From Sulfurimonas sp. HSL1-2 (GTDB lineage: Bacteria > Campylobacterota > Campylobacteria > Campylobacterales > Sulfurimonadaceae): 64,000 bases of DNA. Both the position numbers and the translations under genes were made by a program. Positions within the stretch are counted from its first letter, which is position 1; the number at the start of each line of letters is the position of its first letter. This document shows positions 8,704 through 16,731 of the stretch, in pieces. The DNA lies in contig NZ_CP147914.1 in NCBI RefSeq assembly GCF_039645565.1, forward strand, positions 1,485,573 to 1,549,572. The letters are read 5' to 3'. Below the pieces are notes generated by a model. The model saw only the letters and a program-made list of their open reading frames with translations. It made no database searches and was not told where the DNA came from.

Positions 8704-9015
8704 AGCTTCGAGCAGTCGAAGCGCATAAAATCAATAGGCTCAATGTCGTTAAGCGTGCCTTGAAAGCCGCTGCGGAGGCCCAAAGCCGGGAGCAGCGTGC
8801 GATTCGCGCAACGACGATTTTCTTTTGTTTCTTTTCTTATGAAAAAGAAAAGATAGAGAAGTGTATTTCTTTGCCACTTTTTTAGAAAAAGTAGCGCAAA
8901 AAGCGGCCTCTCACGAATCGCTCATCCCCTCCCGGTTTTATGCCTCCGGGATGGCTTTCAAGGAGCGTTCGAGGCCAATTCCTAATTGATTGAATGCGCT
9001 TCGGGGACCGAAGCT
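8704..9015. repeat. Palindromic repeat copy B (full length, inverted)
   Basis: 312 bp, inverted relative to copies C and D. It starts with the palindrome AGCTTCGAGCAGTCGAAGC (8704-8722) and ends with CTTCGGGGACCGAAGCT. Between them are both arms, which are imperfect inverted repeats of each other, and the two central A/T hairpins. It fills most of the 8593-9044 gap; the rest of the gap contains only a possible TACAAT element near 8642. Confidence 0.88.
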
Positions 9016-9044
9016 AATGGGAGTTATAGAGCAAAGAGAATGCT

Positions 9045-9353
9045 CTACTCCTCTTCATCCACCTCGTAATCCACGACGTGCATCTCCTCCGTCTTGTCCT
9101 TGATGAAATTGAGCACTTCCAGGCTCTCCTGTTCGACCTTGTACCACATCAGGTGTTCCTTGGTCTTGAAGGTCGCGTAGAGGCAGAGGTCATACGAGTG
9201 CGCCCCGTGGTTGAAGTCCATCCCCACCTGCATCGTCTGCAGCCACTCCACCTTTTCGGGCAGCGCTTCGAGCATCTCTTTGGCCTTGACCATGTTGGCC
9301 ATCTTGTTCAATTCGAGTTTGAACTTATACATTTCAACGTGTACTATCATCAT
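9045..9353 (-). CDS. Dabb-domain (stress-responsive A/B barrel) protein
   Basis: 102 aa. It fits the small dimeric alpha-beta barrel family: N-terminal strand MIVHVEMYKFK, central GMDFNHGAHSYDLCLYATFK, and the motif HLMWYKVEQESLEVLNFI typical of Dabb proteins. The C-terminus is acidic (DEEE). Two adjacent ATGs (9353, 9350) follow a GGGG ribosome site; either may be used. It is monocistronic between repeat copy B and the divergent thioredoxin. Family members range from stress proteins to small enzymes, so no reaction is assigned. Confidence 0.85.
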   Translation of the reverse strand: MMIVHVEMYKFKLELNKMANMVKAKEMLEALPEKVEWLQTMQVGMDFNHGAHSYDLCLYATFKTKEHLMWYKVEQESLEVLNFIKDKTEEMHVVDYEVDEEE

Positions 9354-9524
9354 TCACCCCACTTGGAAAAAATATGCTATCAACGAAAAGTCTGCTTTAT
9401 CCGTTAGCTGCCGAGCGAGTTGCAAAATTTATGCATGAAGCTGGTTTTGTACAACAAAAACTCCCTCAAAATCACCCCTTGAATCTAATTTGCATAGGGC
9501 CGTAAAAACAACCAAGGAGAAAGA

Positions 9525-9908
9525 ATGGCACCAGTAGCACTGACAGCGGAGAACTTTGACAAAACAATAGCGGACAACGAGATCGTCATCATCGATTTCT
9601 GGGCGACATGGTGCGGACCCTGCAAGCAGTACGGCCCCATCTTTGAACGCGTCGCGGAGAACGTTTCAGACATCACCTTTGCCAAGATCAATACCGACGA
9701 GCAGCAGCAACTGGCCGCCCAGTTCCATATCCGTTCCATCCCGACGACGGTGGTGATGAAAGACGAGATCATCGTGTTCCAGCAGGAGGGGGTGCTCTTC
9801 CACGAGAAGCTGCTGGACATCGCGGAAAAGGCGCAGGCCCTCGACATGGACATGGTCCGCGCAAAAATTGCAGAGCAGGAAGCGGCAGCAGCACAGCAAG
9901 AAGGCTAG
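9525..9908 (+). CDS. Thioredoxin-family protein with CGPC active site
   Basis: 127 aa, cytoplasmic. Canonical WATWCGPCKQYGPIF active site near residues 29-37 and cis-Pro loop SIPTTVVM. It has a Gln/Ala-rich tail after the fold. It is about the same length as the CAPC thioredoxin at 7815 and shares its layout, so the two look like paralogues lying on either side of repeat copy B in opposite orientation. The start ATG has AAGGAGAAAGA upstream. A general thiol-disulfide reductase role is likely; with two copies, specialised partners are possible. Confidence 0.92.
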   Translation: MAPVALTAENFDKTIADNEIVIIDFWATWCGPCKQYGPIFERVAENVSDITFAKINTDEQQQLAAQFHIRSIPTTVVMKDEIIVFQQEGVLFHEKLLDIAEKAQALDMDMVRAKIAEQEAAAAQQEG

Positions 9909-9931
9909 TCCCACCTCCCCATATATCAATT

Positions 9932-10242
9932 AGCTTCGCCCCGTCGAAGCGCATTCAATTAAATTGGAGGTTGGCCTTGAGCGCTCCTTGAAAGCCGTCC
10001 TGGAGGCCCAAAGCCGGGAAGGGCGAGCGATTCGAGAAAGGCCGCTTTTTGTGCTACTTTTTCTAAAAAAGTGGCAAAGAACTATTATCTTCATTCTTTT
10101 CTTTTTCATAAGAAAAGAACCAAAAGAAAATCGTCGTTGCGCGAATCGCACGCTGCTCCCGGCTTTGGGCCTCCGCAGCGGCTTTCAAGGCACGCTTAAC
10201 GACAGGTTGCCTATCGATTTATGCGCTTCAGGAACCGAAGCT
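9932..10242. repeat. Palindromic repeat copy C (full length)
   Basis: 311 bp. Left palindrome AGCTTCGCCCCGTCGAAGC at 9932-9950, left arm, two central hairpins, right arm, right palindrome closing at 10242. Any reading frames inside are by-products of the repeat and recur in copy D. Confidence 0.9.
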
Positions 10243-10260
10243 CTTATGAGATATAAAAAG

Positions 10261-10572
10261 AGCTTTGTCGCGACAAAGCGCATTCAATCAAATTGGAGGT
10301 TGGCCTTGAGCGCTCCTTGAAAGCCACCCTGAAGGCATAAAGCCGAGAAAGGGTGAGCGATTCGCGAAAGGCCGCTTTTTGCGCTACTTTTTCTAAAAAA
10401 GTGGCAAAGAACTATTATCTTCATTCTTTTCTTTTTCATAAGAAAAGAACCAAAAGAAAATCGTCGTTGCGCGAATCGCACGCTGCTCCCGGCTTTGGGC
10501 CTCCGCAGCGGCTTTCAAGGCACGCTTAACGACACTGAGCCTATCGATCAATGCGCTTCGGGAACCGAAGCT
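10261..10572. repeat. Palindromic repeat copy D (full length)
   Basis: 312 bp, direct tandem of copy C after an 18-nt AT-rich spacer. The left palindrome is the variant AGCTTTGTCGCGACAAAGC; the rest is nearly identical to C. The 9909-10632 gap is entirely made of copies C, D and fragment E. Confidence 0.9.
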
Positions 10573-10587
10573 AGTATCAGTAAAAAG

Positions 10588-10620
10588 AGCTTTGTCGCGA
10601 CAAAGCGCATTCATTCAAAT
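10588..10620. repeat. Palindromic repeat fragment E (left end only)
   Basis: AGCTTTGTCGCGACAAAGC followed by the usual GCGCATTCA continuation, 15 nt after copy D. The element then stops and the end of the transglutaminase gene begins. Confidence 0.75.
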
Positions 10621-10632
10621 AGAAATCTGTTT

Positions 10633-11442
10633 TTATAACGCACTATCGGAGGGAGGCGAGACCATCCGTTCGACATTGACGGACATATACAGCAGCTCCA
10701 CGGGATCGCCGAACTGGGTGTAGATGGCGACGTCGGCGGCATCCCGTCCGAAAGCAATCGCGATGCGCCCGCCCCACAGGTCGTTTTGTGTCGGGTCGAA
10801 CGTGTACCACCGGCCGCCTACATAGGCCTCAAACCAGGCGTGGAGGTCCATCGGTTCGAGGCTCTCCAGGTAGCCCACAACCATGCGCGCCGGGATTGAC
10901 AGCGCCCGGCAGCAGGCGATGCCAAGGTGGGCCATGTCGCGGCATACGCCGAAGCCGCTCTGGTTGAGCTCGGAGGCGCTGATGATCTGCTGCCCCATGC
11001 CGGGCGCGTACCGGACCGTATTGCGGATATACTCGACGATGGCGGCGCACTGGTCGTAGCCGGCGGCCCGGCCCGCCGTGATGGACCTGGCCATCTCGGT
11101 AAAACGGTCCGATTCGCAGTAGCGGCTGGGGTAGAGGTAGGGGAGCGTTTCGTCGGGCAGCTGCTGCACCTCGACAAAAGGAGCACCCGGGGCCGTATCA
11201 TAGGCCTCCGCGGTTTCAATGTCGACGGAGGTGTGAACGGAGAAATAGCCAGACGGTGCGACCAGCCGCTGGCAGAGGTTGCCGAACATGTCCGTAAACT
11301 CCATCACCGGCACGTTGGGCGACAGAACGTAGTGCTCGCTGGCGACCCACTGCTGCCATCCGCTCCGGGGGCGCAGCATCAGCAGGAATGGCGTCGGAAC
11401 CGGAATACTGAATTCAAGAAAACAAGATGCGTGCAACCACAT
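10633..11442 (-). CDS. Transglutaminase-like cysteine peptidase family protein
   Basis: 269 aa. An N-terminal beta region (about 1-110) precedes a transglutaminase core with the expected triad: Cys in GVCRDMAHL (about 167), His in [10 protein letters not shown] (about 202) and Asp in YTFDPTQ (about 217). No signal peptide or membrane segment, so probably cytoplasmic. The start is supported by AAGGATTGTC. Bacterial members of this family act as proteases or amidases or in peptide cross-link chemistry; the substrate is unknown. An 11-bp palindrome TCACACTGTGA lies just upstream (about 11452-11462) and could be an operator. The gene is flanked on both sides by palindromic repeats. Confidence 0.85.
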   Translation of the reverse strand: MWLHASCFLEFSIPVPTPFLLMLRPRSGWQQWVASEHYVLSPNVPVMEFTDMFGNLCQRLVAPSGYFSVHTSVDIETAEAYDTAPGAPFVEVQQLPDETLPYLYPSRYCESDRFTEMARSITAGRAAGYDQCAAIVEYIRNTVRYAPGMGQQIISASELNQSGFGVCRDMAHLGIACCRALSIPARMVVGYLESLEPMDLHAWFEAYVGGRWYTFDPTQNDLWGGRIAIAFGRDAADVAIYTQFGDPVELLYMSVNVERMVSPPSDSAL

Positions 11443-11599
11443 GACAATCCTTCACACTGTGACAAGTGGTGTTTGCACCCCTGTCCCACCGGTTATTCAT
11501 TATAGCGTGTCACATTACATGCGGGACACAAATAAAAGCAAGTGAATAGAGCCTCTGATGGATTCATATGGTCATCTCTCGGAAAAGCACAGCCTAATC

Positions 11600-11810
11600 A
11601 GCTTCGATATGTCGAAGTGCATTCATCCAATCACAGAATGGTATTGAGATACACTGCTCATTCTTTTCTTTTTACTAAGAAAAGAACCAAAAGAAAATCG
11701 TCGTTGCGCGAATCGCACGCTGCTCCCGGCTTTATGCCTCTGCAGCGGCTTTCAAGGCACGCTTAACGACAGGTTGCCTATCGATTAATGCGCTTCGAGA
11801 AATCGAAGCT
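11600..11810. repeat. Palindromic repeat copy F (left arm deleted)
   Basis: Has the left-end palindrome (11600-11618), then jumps to the TTCTTTTC/GAAAAGAA hairpin, right arm and right palindrome. The left arm is missing. The start is degenerate compared with other copies. Confidence 0.82.
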
Positions 11811-11821
11811 AGTATATAAAG

Positions 11822-12018
11822 AGCTTTGTCGCGACAAAGCGCATTCAATAAAATTAAGAATTGGCATTGAGCGCTCTTTGTAAGCCATCCCGGAGGCACA
11901 AAGCCGGGAGGGATGAGCGATTCGCGAAAGGCCGCTTTTTGCGCTACTTTTTCTAAAAAAGTGGCATGAAAATTATCTACCTACCAATTTGATTGAATGC
12001 GCTTCAAGCATTGAAGCT
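11822..12018. repeat. Palindromic repeat copy G (right arm deleted)
   Basis: Begins 11 nt after copy F with AGCTTTGTCGCGACAAAGC, keeps the left arm and the CTACTTTTT/AAAAAAGTGG hairpin, then closes with a diverged right palindrome (CTTCAAGCATTGAAGCT). Complementary in content to copy F. Together F and G occupy most of the 11443-12069 gap. Confidence 0.82.
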
Positions 12019-12069
12019 GATTGTGGGGATGAAACCCCGTTGAATCTTTTAATATGCTAGACTTCCGCC

Positions 12070-12363
12070 ATGTCAACACAACTCGAAAGCAAGACCGAAC
12101 TCGCCACCAGCGAACCGAAAATGTTCGCCGTCTTCATGCTCAACGACGACTATACGACCTGGGAGTTCTGCATCAAGATCATCAGTACCGTATTTCACAA
12201 GACCATTGCGGAAGCGGACGCCATCACCCATGACATCCACACCAAGGGCAAGGGCCTGTGCGGCATCTACACCTACGAGATCGCGGAAACGAAGGCTTTC
12301 ATGGTTCGGGAGCAGGCCCGTAAAGAGGGCTTCCCCATGCGCTGTTCTGTTGAAGAGCAGTAA
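12070..12363 (+). CDS. clpS: ATP-dependent Clp protease adaptor ClpS
   Basis: 97 aa. The ClpS core is clear: VFMLNDDYTTWEFCIKII, HDIHTKGKGLCGIYTYEIAETK and the closing PMRCSVEEQ. ClpS binds the N-domain of ClpA and delivers N-end-rule substrates to ClpAP in the cytoplasm. In many Campylobacterota clpS lies beside clpA; here the next gene is a TSUP transporter, so ClpA must be elsewhere. A TATGCT -10-like element lies just upstream of the start, right after repeat copy G. Confidence 0.93.
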   Translation: MSTQLESKTELATSEPKMFAVFMLNDDYTTWEFCIKIISTVFHKTIAEADAITHDIHTKGKGLCGIYTYEIAETKAFMVREQARKEGFPMRCSVEEQ

Positions 12364-12408
12364 GACTACAACTTGCAAATATTAAGCATTTAAATCAGTC
12401 TGGTTCTT

Positions 12409-13161
12409 ATGGAAATATCGATTGAAATGCTCATGTTCCTGTTTGCCGCCTCCATCGTCGCCGGCACGATGGACACGATGGTCGGGGGCGGCGGGCTCAT
12501 TACCCTGCCCTCGCTGATGCTCACCGGCCTGTCCCCCATCAACGCGCTGGGCACGAACAAGCTGCAGGGGTGCGTCGGCACGGGGATGGCAACTGTCCTG
12601 CTGCTCAGGAAGTCCAAAATAAGGTGGCGGCACATCAAGCCACTCTTTATTGCCGCCTTTGTCGGCTCGGTCATCGGCACCGTAGCCGTGCAGTTCATCA
12701 GCCAGCACTCTTTGTCACTGGTCATCCCCGTCGTGCTCGTGCTGATCATCGGCTACTTTCTGCTCTACAACCCAAGCAGAACCGCTAACTTCAGCATCAA
12801 AGTGGGTGCGAAAAAGTTTACCTGGCTCGTCGTTCCCGGCATCGGTTTTTACGACGGCATGTTCGGCCCCGGGACGGGCTCCTTCTTCAGCTTTGCGAAC
12901 GTGCTGCTTCGGCGCGCGAAACTGGTGGCAGCAACCGCCACGGCCAAGCCGCTCAACTTCGCCACCAACGTTTCATCCCTCTTGGTTTTCATCCTTTTCG
13001 GCAACGTCGTCTGGCACGTGGGTCTGGTGATGATGCTGGGCCAGGCCATCGGCGCCTGGCTGGGGGTGCATCTGCTTTACAAGATCAACCCGCAGTACCT
13101 GCGCGCCTTCGTCATCGTCGTCTGTCTGCTGATGCTCGCTAAGTACATCGCCTCCTCCTGA
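12409..13161 (+). CDS. TSUP (TauE/SafE) family anion permease
   Basis: 250 aa with seven to eight hydrophobic segments. It contains the family signatures GTMDTMVGGGGLITLPSL near the N-terminus and GFYDGMFGPGTGSFF near the middle, the two repeated half motifs of TSUP transporters. Members export or import sulfite, sulfoacetate, taurine or related anions; in a sulfur oxidiser a sulfur oxyanion is plausible but unproven. It lies 45 nt after clpS on the same strand. Confidence 0.92.
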   Translation: MEISIEMLMFLFAASIVAGTMDTMVGGGGLITLPSLMLTGLSPINALGTNKLQGCVGTGMATVLLLRKSKIRWRHIKPLFIAAFVGSVIGTVAVQFISQHSLSLVIPVVLVLIIGYFLLYNPSRTANFSIKVGAKKFTWLVVPGIGFYDGMFGPGTGSFFSFANVLLRRAKLVAATATAKPLNFATNVSSLLVFILFGNVVWHVGLVMMLGQAIGAWLGVHLLYKINPQYLRAFVIVVCLLMLAKYIASS

Positions 13162-13319
13162 TGTACTGACCCTTACTGGCAGCATTACTTTCAGACCCTT
13201 TCGTTCCCCATTGTCACTTTTTGCTACAATCAGTGAAGGAGTACAGACATTGTCGTCCGGATGCAATACCCCTCCGGATCAATCGCAGCATATCTGCATT
13301 AGCAAGTAAGGAGAGCGCG

Positions 13320-13670
13320 ATGGAACATGTTCAAGAAGTTTTGAAAACCTCCCTGGAGGAGCTTGAAAGGGTGCTGAGCACCAAAACGGTCGTCGGGGAG
13401 CCCTTCGTCATCGAAGGCAACACCCTCATCCCCCTTATCAGCATCGGGTTCGGGTTCGGTGCCGGCGGCAACATCGGCGGCAAAAAAAGCGGTGACGGAC
13501 AGGGCGCCGGTACGGGCGGCGGTGGCGGCATCCGGCCGGTGGCCCTCGTCATCATCAACAAGGACGGCGTCAGGGTCGAACCCATCAAAAGCGGGATGGC
13601 CAGCGTCTTCGAACACCTCGGCGAAACCCTCGCCAAGGCGATGAAGGAGAAAGAGGACGACGACGAGTAG
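13320..13670 (+). CDS. GerW/YtfJ family protein
   Basis: 116 aa. It shows the YtfJ/GerW pattern: VVGEPFVIEGNTLIPLISIGFGFGAGG, a Gly-rich loop, then RPVALVIINKDGVRVEPI. ATG 13320 has AAGGAGAGCGCG upstream; longer in-frame starts lack a ribosome site. In Bacillus ytfJ (gerW) is adjacent to ytfI (DUF2953), and the same neighbour occurs here 9 nt downstream. There is no sign of sporulation genes, so the pair must serve some general role outside spores. Confidence 0.85.
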   Translation: MEHVQEVLKTSLEELERVLSTKTVVGEPFVIEGNTLIPLISIGFGFGAGGNIGGKKSGDGQGAGTGGGGGIRPVALVIINKDGVRVEPIKSGMASVFEHLGETLAKAMKEKEDDDE

Positions 13671-13679
13671 CAGCAGAAC

Positions 13680-14192
13680 ATGCTAACAGTTCTCTATCTC
13701 ATCGCCTTTCTGTTCCTGTTTCTGCTCGCGTTGCTCGCCACTCCCGTCGAACTGAGCCTGCAGCTGGAAAAGGAGGAGACCTTCGACTACAAGGCCAGGC
13801 TGCACTGGTTTTTCGGGCTTATCTCCGTCGACCTGACCGGGCTGGCAAAGAAAGCAGGCACGGTGAAAAAAACGAAGCGCAAAAAGCATAGGACAAAGTT
13901 CCCGGGCGGGAGTGTGTCAGCCCAGAGTGTCACCCGGCTTCTGCGGGGGCTGCGACGCAGCCTGCAGGTCAGGGAGTTCAGCCTTCACGGCCGCATCGGG
14001 CTGGGCGACCCGGCCTGTACCGGAATGCTGATAGGTGCGCTGAAGCCGCTGCTCCTGCCCGCGCGGCAGGTGAGCCTCGTCGCGGATTACGAGGAAGCGG
14101 TCTTTGAAGGCCGCTTCAGCACGAGGGTCCGCCTCGTCCCCCTGCGGATCTTCGGCGTTTTGCTGCGCTTTTTCTTTGCGGGAAGGCGCTAG
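13680..14192 (+). CDS. DUF2953 (YtfI-like) membrane-anchored protein
   Basis: 170 aa. One N-terminal transmembrane helix (VLYLIAFLFLFLLALLATPV), then ELSLQLEKEETFDYKARLHWFFGLIS as in DUF2953 proteins, a basic linker KKTKRKKHR and a C-terminal hydrophobic segment LRIFGVLLRFFF. It immediately follows the YtfJ-like gene. Function unknown; the conserved pairing suggests the two proteins act together at the inner membrane. Confidence 0.75.
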   Translation: MLTVLYLIAFLFLFLLALLATPVELSLQLEKEETFDYKARLHWFFGLISVDLTGLAKKAGTVKKTKRKKHRTKFPGGSVSAQSVTRLLRGLRRSLQVREFSLHGRIGLGDPACTGMLIGALKPLLLPARQVSLVADYEEAVFEGRFSTRVRLVPLRIFGVLLRFFFAGRR

Positions 14193-14249
14193 GATGATCA
14201 CTGCGGCAGGGTGACCGTCCGCGACACCGACAGACGAAAGGAGAACCCA

Positions 14250-14972
14250 ATGCCCGCCGAACGCACCGCCTCATCGCACCCCCTCTACCTCTGCGCTCCC
14301 GTCAACGCCCTCGTTGAGGGGATCTACGAGGAAAATATCCCCCTGGCCGAGATCAAGCGCCACGGCGACTTCGGCCTGGGCACCTTTGACGACCTGGACG
14401 GGGAGATGGTGATGCTTGACGGCGACGTCTACCAGATCAGCGCCGACGGGGAGGCCCACCGCGTCTCCGACGCCAAACACACCCCCTTTGCCGTCGTCAC
14501 CTTTTTCGAACCGACCTTTGCGGCGACTTTCGAAGAGGCGATGGAGTACGACACCTTCCTCGCACGCCTCGACGCCCTGCTCCCCTCGCCCAACCTCTTC
14601 TACGCCCTCCGCATCCGCGGCCGCTTCGACCTGGTCCGGGCGCGCTCCGTCCCCAAGCAGCACAACTACCGGCCGCTCAGCGAAGCGGCCGCCGAACAGC
14701 ACGAATTCCGCTTCGAGAACGCGGCGGGGTGCCTCGCCGGCTTCTACACCCCCGCGTTCATGGCGTCGCTCAACGTCCCCGGCCTGCACCTGCACTTCCT
14801 CACAACGGATCGCCGCCGCGGCGGCCACCTGCTGGAGTGCCGCACCCGAGGCGTCACCGTCGAGATACAGATGCTCCACACCCTCGAGCTTTCCCTTCCC
14901 ATGACCCACGACTACCTGACCCGCGATTTCAAGCGTGACACGGCCGCAGACCTCGAGGCGGCGGAGAAGTAG
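14250..14972 (+). CDS. alsD: Alpha-acetolactate decarboxylase
   Basis: 240 aa. The family pattern is complete: HGDFGLGTFDDLDGEMVMLDG, the ALRIRGRFDLVRARSVPKQ segment, and the zinc-binding GLHLHFLTTDRRRGGHLLE with its three His. The enzyme converts 2-acetolactate to (R)-acetoin in the cytoplasm (EC 4.1.1.5). ATG 14250 has AAAGGAG upstream. It is alone: no catabolic acetolactate synthase is nearby, so it may draw on acetolactate from branched-chain amino acid synthesis. Confidence 0.92.
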   Translation: MPAERTASSHPLYLCAPVNALVEGIYEENIPLAEIKRHGDFGLGTFDDLDGEMVMLDGDVYQISADGEAHRVSDAKHTPFAVVTFFEPTFAATFEEAMEYDTFLARLDALLPSPNLFYALRIRGRFDLVRARSVPKQHNYRPLSEAAAEQHEFRFENAAGCLAGFYTPAFMASLNVPGLHLHFLTTDRRRGGHLLECRTRGVTVEIQMLHTLELSLPMTHDYLTRDFKRDTAADLEAAEK

Positions 14973-15102
14973 CACCCGGGAGAGATGCGAATTTCTGCCT
15001 GTATCTACCGTAACCATCCCTACGACCGCACTGGACAAATATAGAGCATCGGGCAGGGAGGAAGCGTATTGATACCTGCGATACCCGCCTTTTCGCAGCC
15101 AC

Positions 15103-15152
15103 TTTCCTTAAAATATAAAAAGTATAATATTCCACAAATATTTTTAAGGAAA
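15103..15152. promoter_or_regulatory. AT-rich inverted repeat ahead of cowN
   Basis: Arms of about 14 bp (TTTCCTTAAAATAT and ATATTTTTAAGGAAA) flank a possible -10 TATAAT, in an otherwise GC-rich surrounding. It sits about 55 bases before the cowN start and is a reasonable operator candidate. I found no convincing sigma-54 -24/-12 pair. Confidence 0.45.
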
Positions 15153-15205
15153 CTAATGACGCTCCGCACCGCCGCGCCCCTCCTCCCTTCCGAAAAGCAC
15201 GCCCA

Positions 15206-15517
15206 ATGAACAATGAAATCCGCATAGACGAACGCTACGTTTCCTTTGCGAACATCGACTGCTTCGAGAACGCCTGCCTCGTCATCGACCGGCTGCTCTA
15301 TGTGACCGCTCAGGCCGAACACGTCAACCTCTACTGGAAAAAGATCATCCCGACGATCCCCCAGGCCTACTACGACCGTGACCCGAAAGCGGACGAGAAA
15401 GAGGCCCTGCTCTACCTCGTCTGCTCCAACGTCTTCTACCTCGAAGAGCTCTTCGAGAACGAAGAGGACGAGGAGGGGCTCAATGCCCTGAAGCGCGCCG
15501 AACTGGAGTGCTGCTAA
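15206..15517 (+). CDS. cowN: CowN, protects nitrogenase from carbon monoxide
   Basis: 103 aa. It matches the CowN pattern: RYVSFANIDCFENA at the N-terminus, a helical middle, LEELFENEEDEEGLNALKRAE and the terminal ECC. CowN sustains nitrogen fixation when CO is present by acting on the MoFe nitrogenase. Its presence agrees with nifK at the right end of the window, but it lies nearly 48 kb away in this window. Regulation by CO or nitrogen status is known for the family; here an inverted repeat lies upstream. Confidence 0.9.
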   Translation: MNNEIRIDERYVSFANIDCFENACLVIDRLLYVTAQAEHVNLYWKKIIPTIPQAYYDRDPKADEKEALLYLVCSNVFYLEELFENEEDEEGLNALKRAELECC

Positions 15518-15595
15518 GCGGCGGCCCCGCCCCTCTTCCCACCATAGGCTACACAAGTGTTACTCCCAATCTCCCCTCTTGACTATCGCAGATAT

Positions 15596-15629
15596 TTGCA
15601 ATATACTTGTTTACTCAAATATATTGCAA
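15596..15629. promoter_or_regulatory. Inverted repeat, likely operator of the MarR gene
   Basis: Perfect arms TTGCAATATA (15596-15605) and TATATTGCAA (15620-15629) with a 14-nt spacer. The second arm directly precedes the ribosome site of the marR-type gene, so binding would block its own expression. Confidence 0.6.
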
Positions 15630-15638
15630 GGATAATCT

Positions 15639-16052
15639 ATGGCTACGAAACTGGAATGGCTCTTCGCCTTCTCCTCCGCGCATGCGAAGCTCTTCAAGCA
15701 GGTCGACCGGGCGCTCAGCGTCCACGGCATCAGCTTCTCGGAGTTTTACATCCTGCACCGGCTCCGGAACGCTCCGGGGCGGGCCATGCGGCGCATCGAC
15801 CTGGCCGAAGAGGTCGGGATGAGCGCCTCGGGGATCACCCGGGCGCTGAACCCGCTGGAGAAGCTGGGGCTGGTGCAGAAAGAGAAAAACCCAAGAGACG
15901 CGCGGGTGAGCCTCGTCAAGCTCTCCGACACCGGGGTGCGGCAGTCCACCGACGCCCTGGCGACGGTGCAGATGACCCTCGACACCCTGCTCTCGCCGCT
16001 GGATGAGAGCGACATCGACGCCTGCATGGCAATCGCGGCAAAACTAAACTAA
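15639..16052 (+). CDS. MarR-family transcriptional regulator
   Basis: 137 aa. The winged helix is clear: RRIDLAEEVGMSASGITRALNPLEKLGLVQKEKNPRDAR, with the DxR wing motif, flanked by dimerisation helices. MarR proteins usually repress their own promoter and a neighbouring gene until a small ligand binds. The acetyltransferase gene starts 10 nt downstream and is probably the controlled partner. Start at ATG 15639 with AAGGATAATCT. Confidence 0.9.
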   Translation: MATKLEWLFAFSSAHAKLFKQVDRALSVHGISFSEFYILHRLRNAPGRAMRRIDLAEEVGMSASGITRALNPLEKLGLVQKEKNPRDARVSLVKLSDTGVRQSTDALATVQMTLDTLLSPLDESDIDACMAIAAKLN

Positions 16053-16062
16053 GGAGAAGACT

Positions 16063-16731
16063 ATGCTGGACCCGTCGAAAAAACACCCCATGGTGATGCC
16101 CGACGGCACCGCTGTCGAACAGGTCGTCCACCTCAGGGCGGTCATAGACCACCCCCGCATCGAGGTGGGCGAATTCAGCTACTACCACAATTTTGAAAAG
16201 CTGGAGAATTACGCGGGCTATCTCGCCCCCTACCTCTTCCCCCTCAGCCTCGACAGGCTCATCATCGGGAAGTTTGTCCAGATCGCCCACGGGGTGCGCT
16301 TCATTACGAGCTCGGCCAACCACGCCATGGGCGGGTTCTCCACCTACCCCTTCGACAACTTCACGATGAACGCGGAGACGACGGGCGCGGAAATCGCCGC
16401 CATGTTCGAGAAGTCCGGCAACCGCGGTGACACCGTCGTCGGTAACGACGTCTGGATCGGGCTGGGAGCCACGATCATGCCGGGGGTGACCATCGGCGAC
16501 GGCGCCATCATCGGCAGCCATGCCGTCGTCGCGGGGGACGTCGCACCCTACACCGTCGTGGCGGGCAACCCGGCACGCCCCGTCCGCAAGCGCTTCGACG
16601 AGGAGGTCATAGAGTCGCTGCTTGCCATCCGCTGGTGGGAGTGGCCGACGGAAAAGATAGAGAAAAATATCGACGTCATCACCGGCGGCGACATCGACGC
16701 CCTGAAGCGCTGCAGCCGGGAGAGCTTCTAA
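16063..16731 (+). CDS. Vat/CatB-type xenobiotic O-acetyltransferase (left-handed beta-helix)
   Basis: 222 aa. Hexapeptide repeats such as VVGNDVWIGLGATIMPGVTIGDGAIIGSHAVVAGDVAPYTVVAGNPA, with the catalytic His loop TSSANHAMGG and the FSTYPF segment of the Vat/CatB group. These trimeric enzymes move acetyl from acetyl-CoA to hydroxyl groups of streptogramins, chloramphenicol or sugars. The real substrate here is unknown; resistance is not implied. It forms an operon with the MarR gene and its 3' end overlaps the convergent small gene by 4 nt. Confidence 0.9.
   Translation: MLDPSKKHPMVMPDGTAVEQVVHLRAVIDHPRIEVGEFSYYHNFEKLENYAGYLAPYLFPLSLDRLIIGKFVQIAHGVRFITSSANHAMGGFSTYPFDNFTMNAETTGAEIAAMFEKSGNRGDTVVGNDVWIGLGATIMPGVTIGDGAIIGSHAVVAGDVAPYTVVAGNPARPVRKRFDEEVIESLLAIRWWEWPTEKIEKNIDVITGGDIDALKRCSRESF

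Noticed and set aside
9373-9507. 44-aa frame ahead of the CGPC thioredoxin gene
   Set aside because: Weak ribosome site, no recognisable composition or family; not supported enough to list.
9930-10614. Reading frames inside the repeats, recurring in copies C and D
   Set aside because: They follow the repeat palindrome, have no ribosome sites and no family match; by-products of the repeat.
7586-12018. Integron-like array with attC sites
   Set aside because: The repeats contain GCTTAAC, which fits an attC inverse core, but the matching GTTRRRY core is not present (GTTGCGC), genes point both ways, and there is no integrase.
14973-15205. Sigma-54 promoter ahead of cowN
   Set aside because: No GG-N10-GC pair with good flanks was found.
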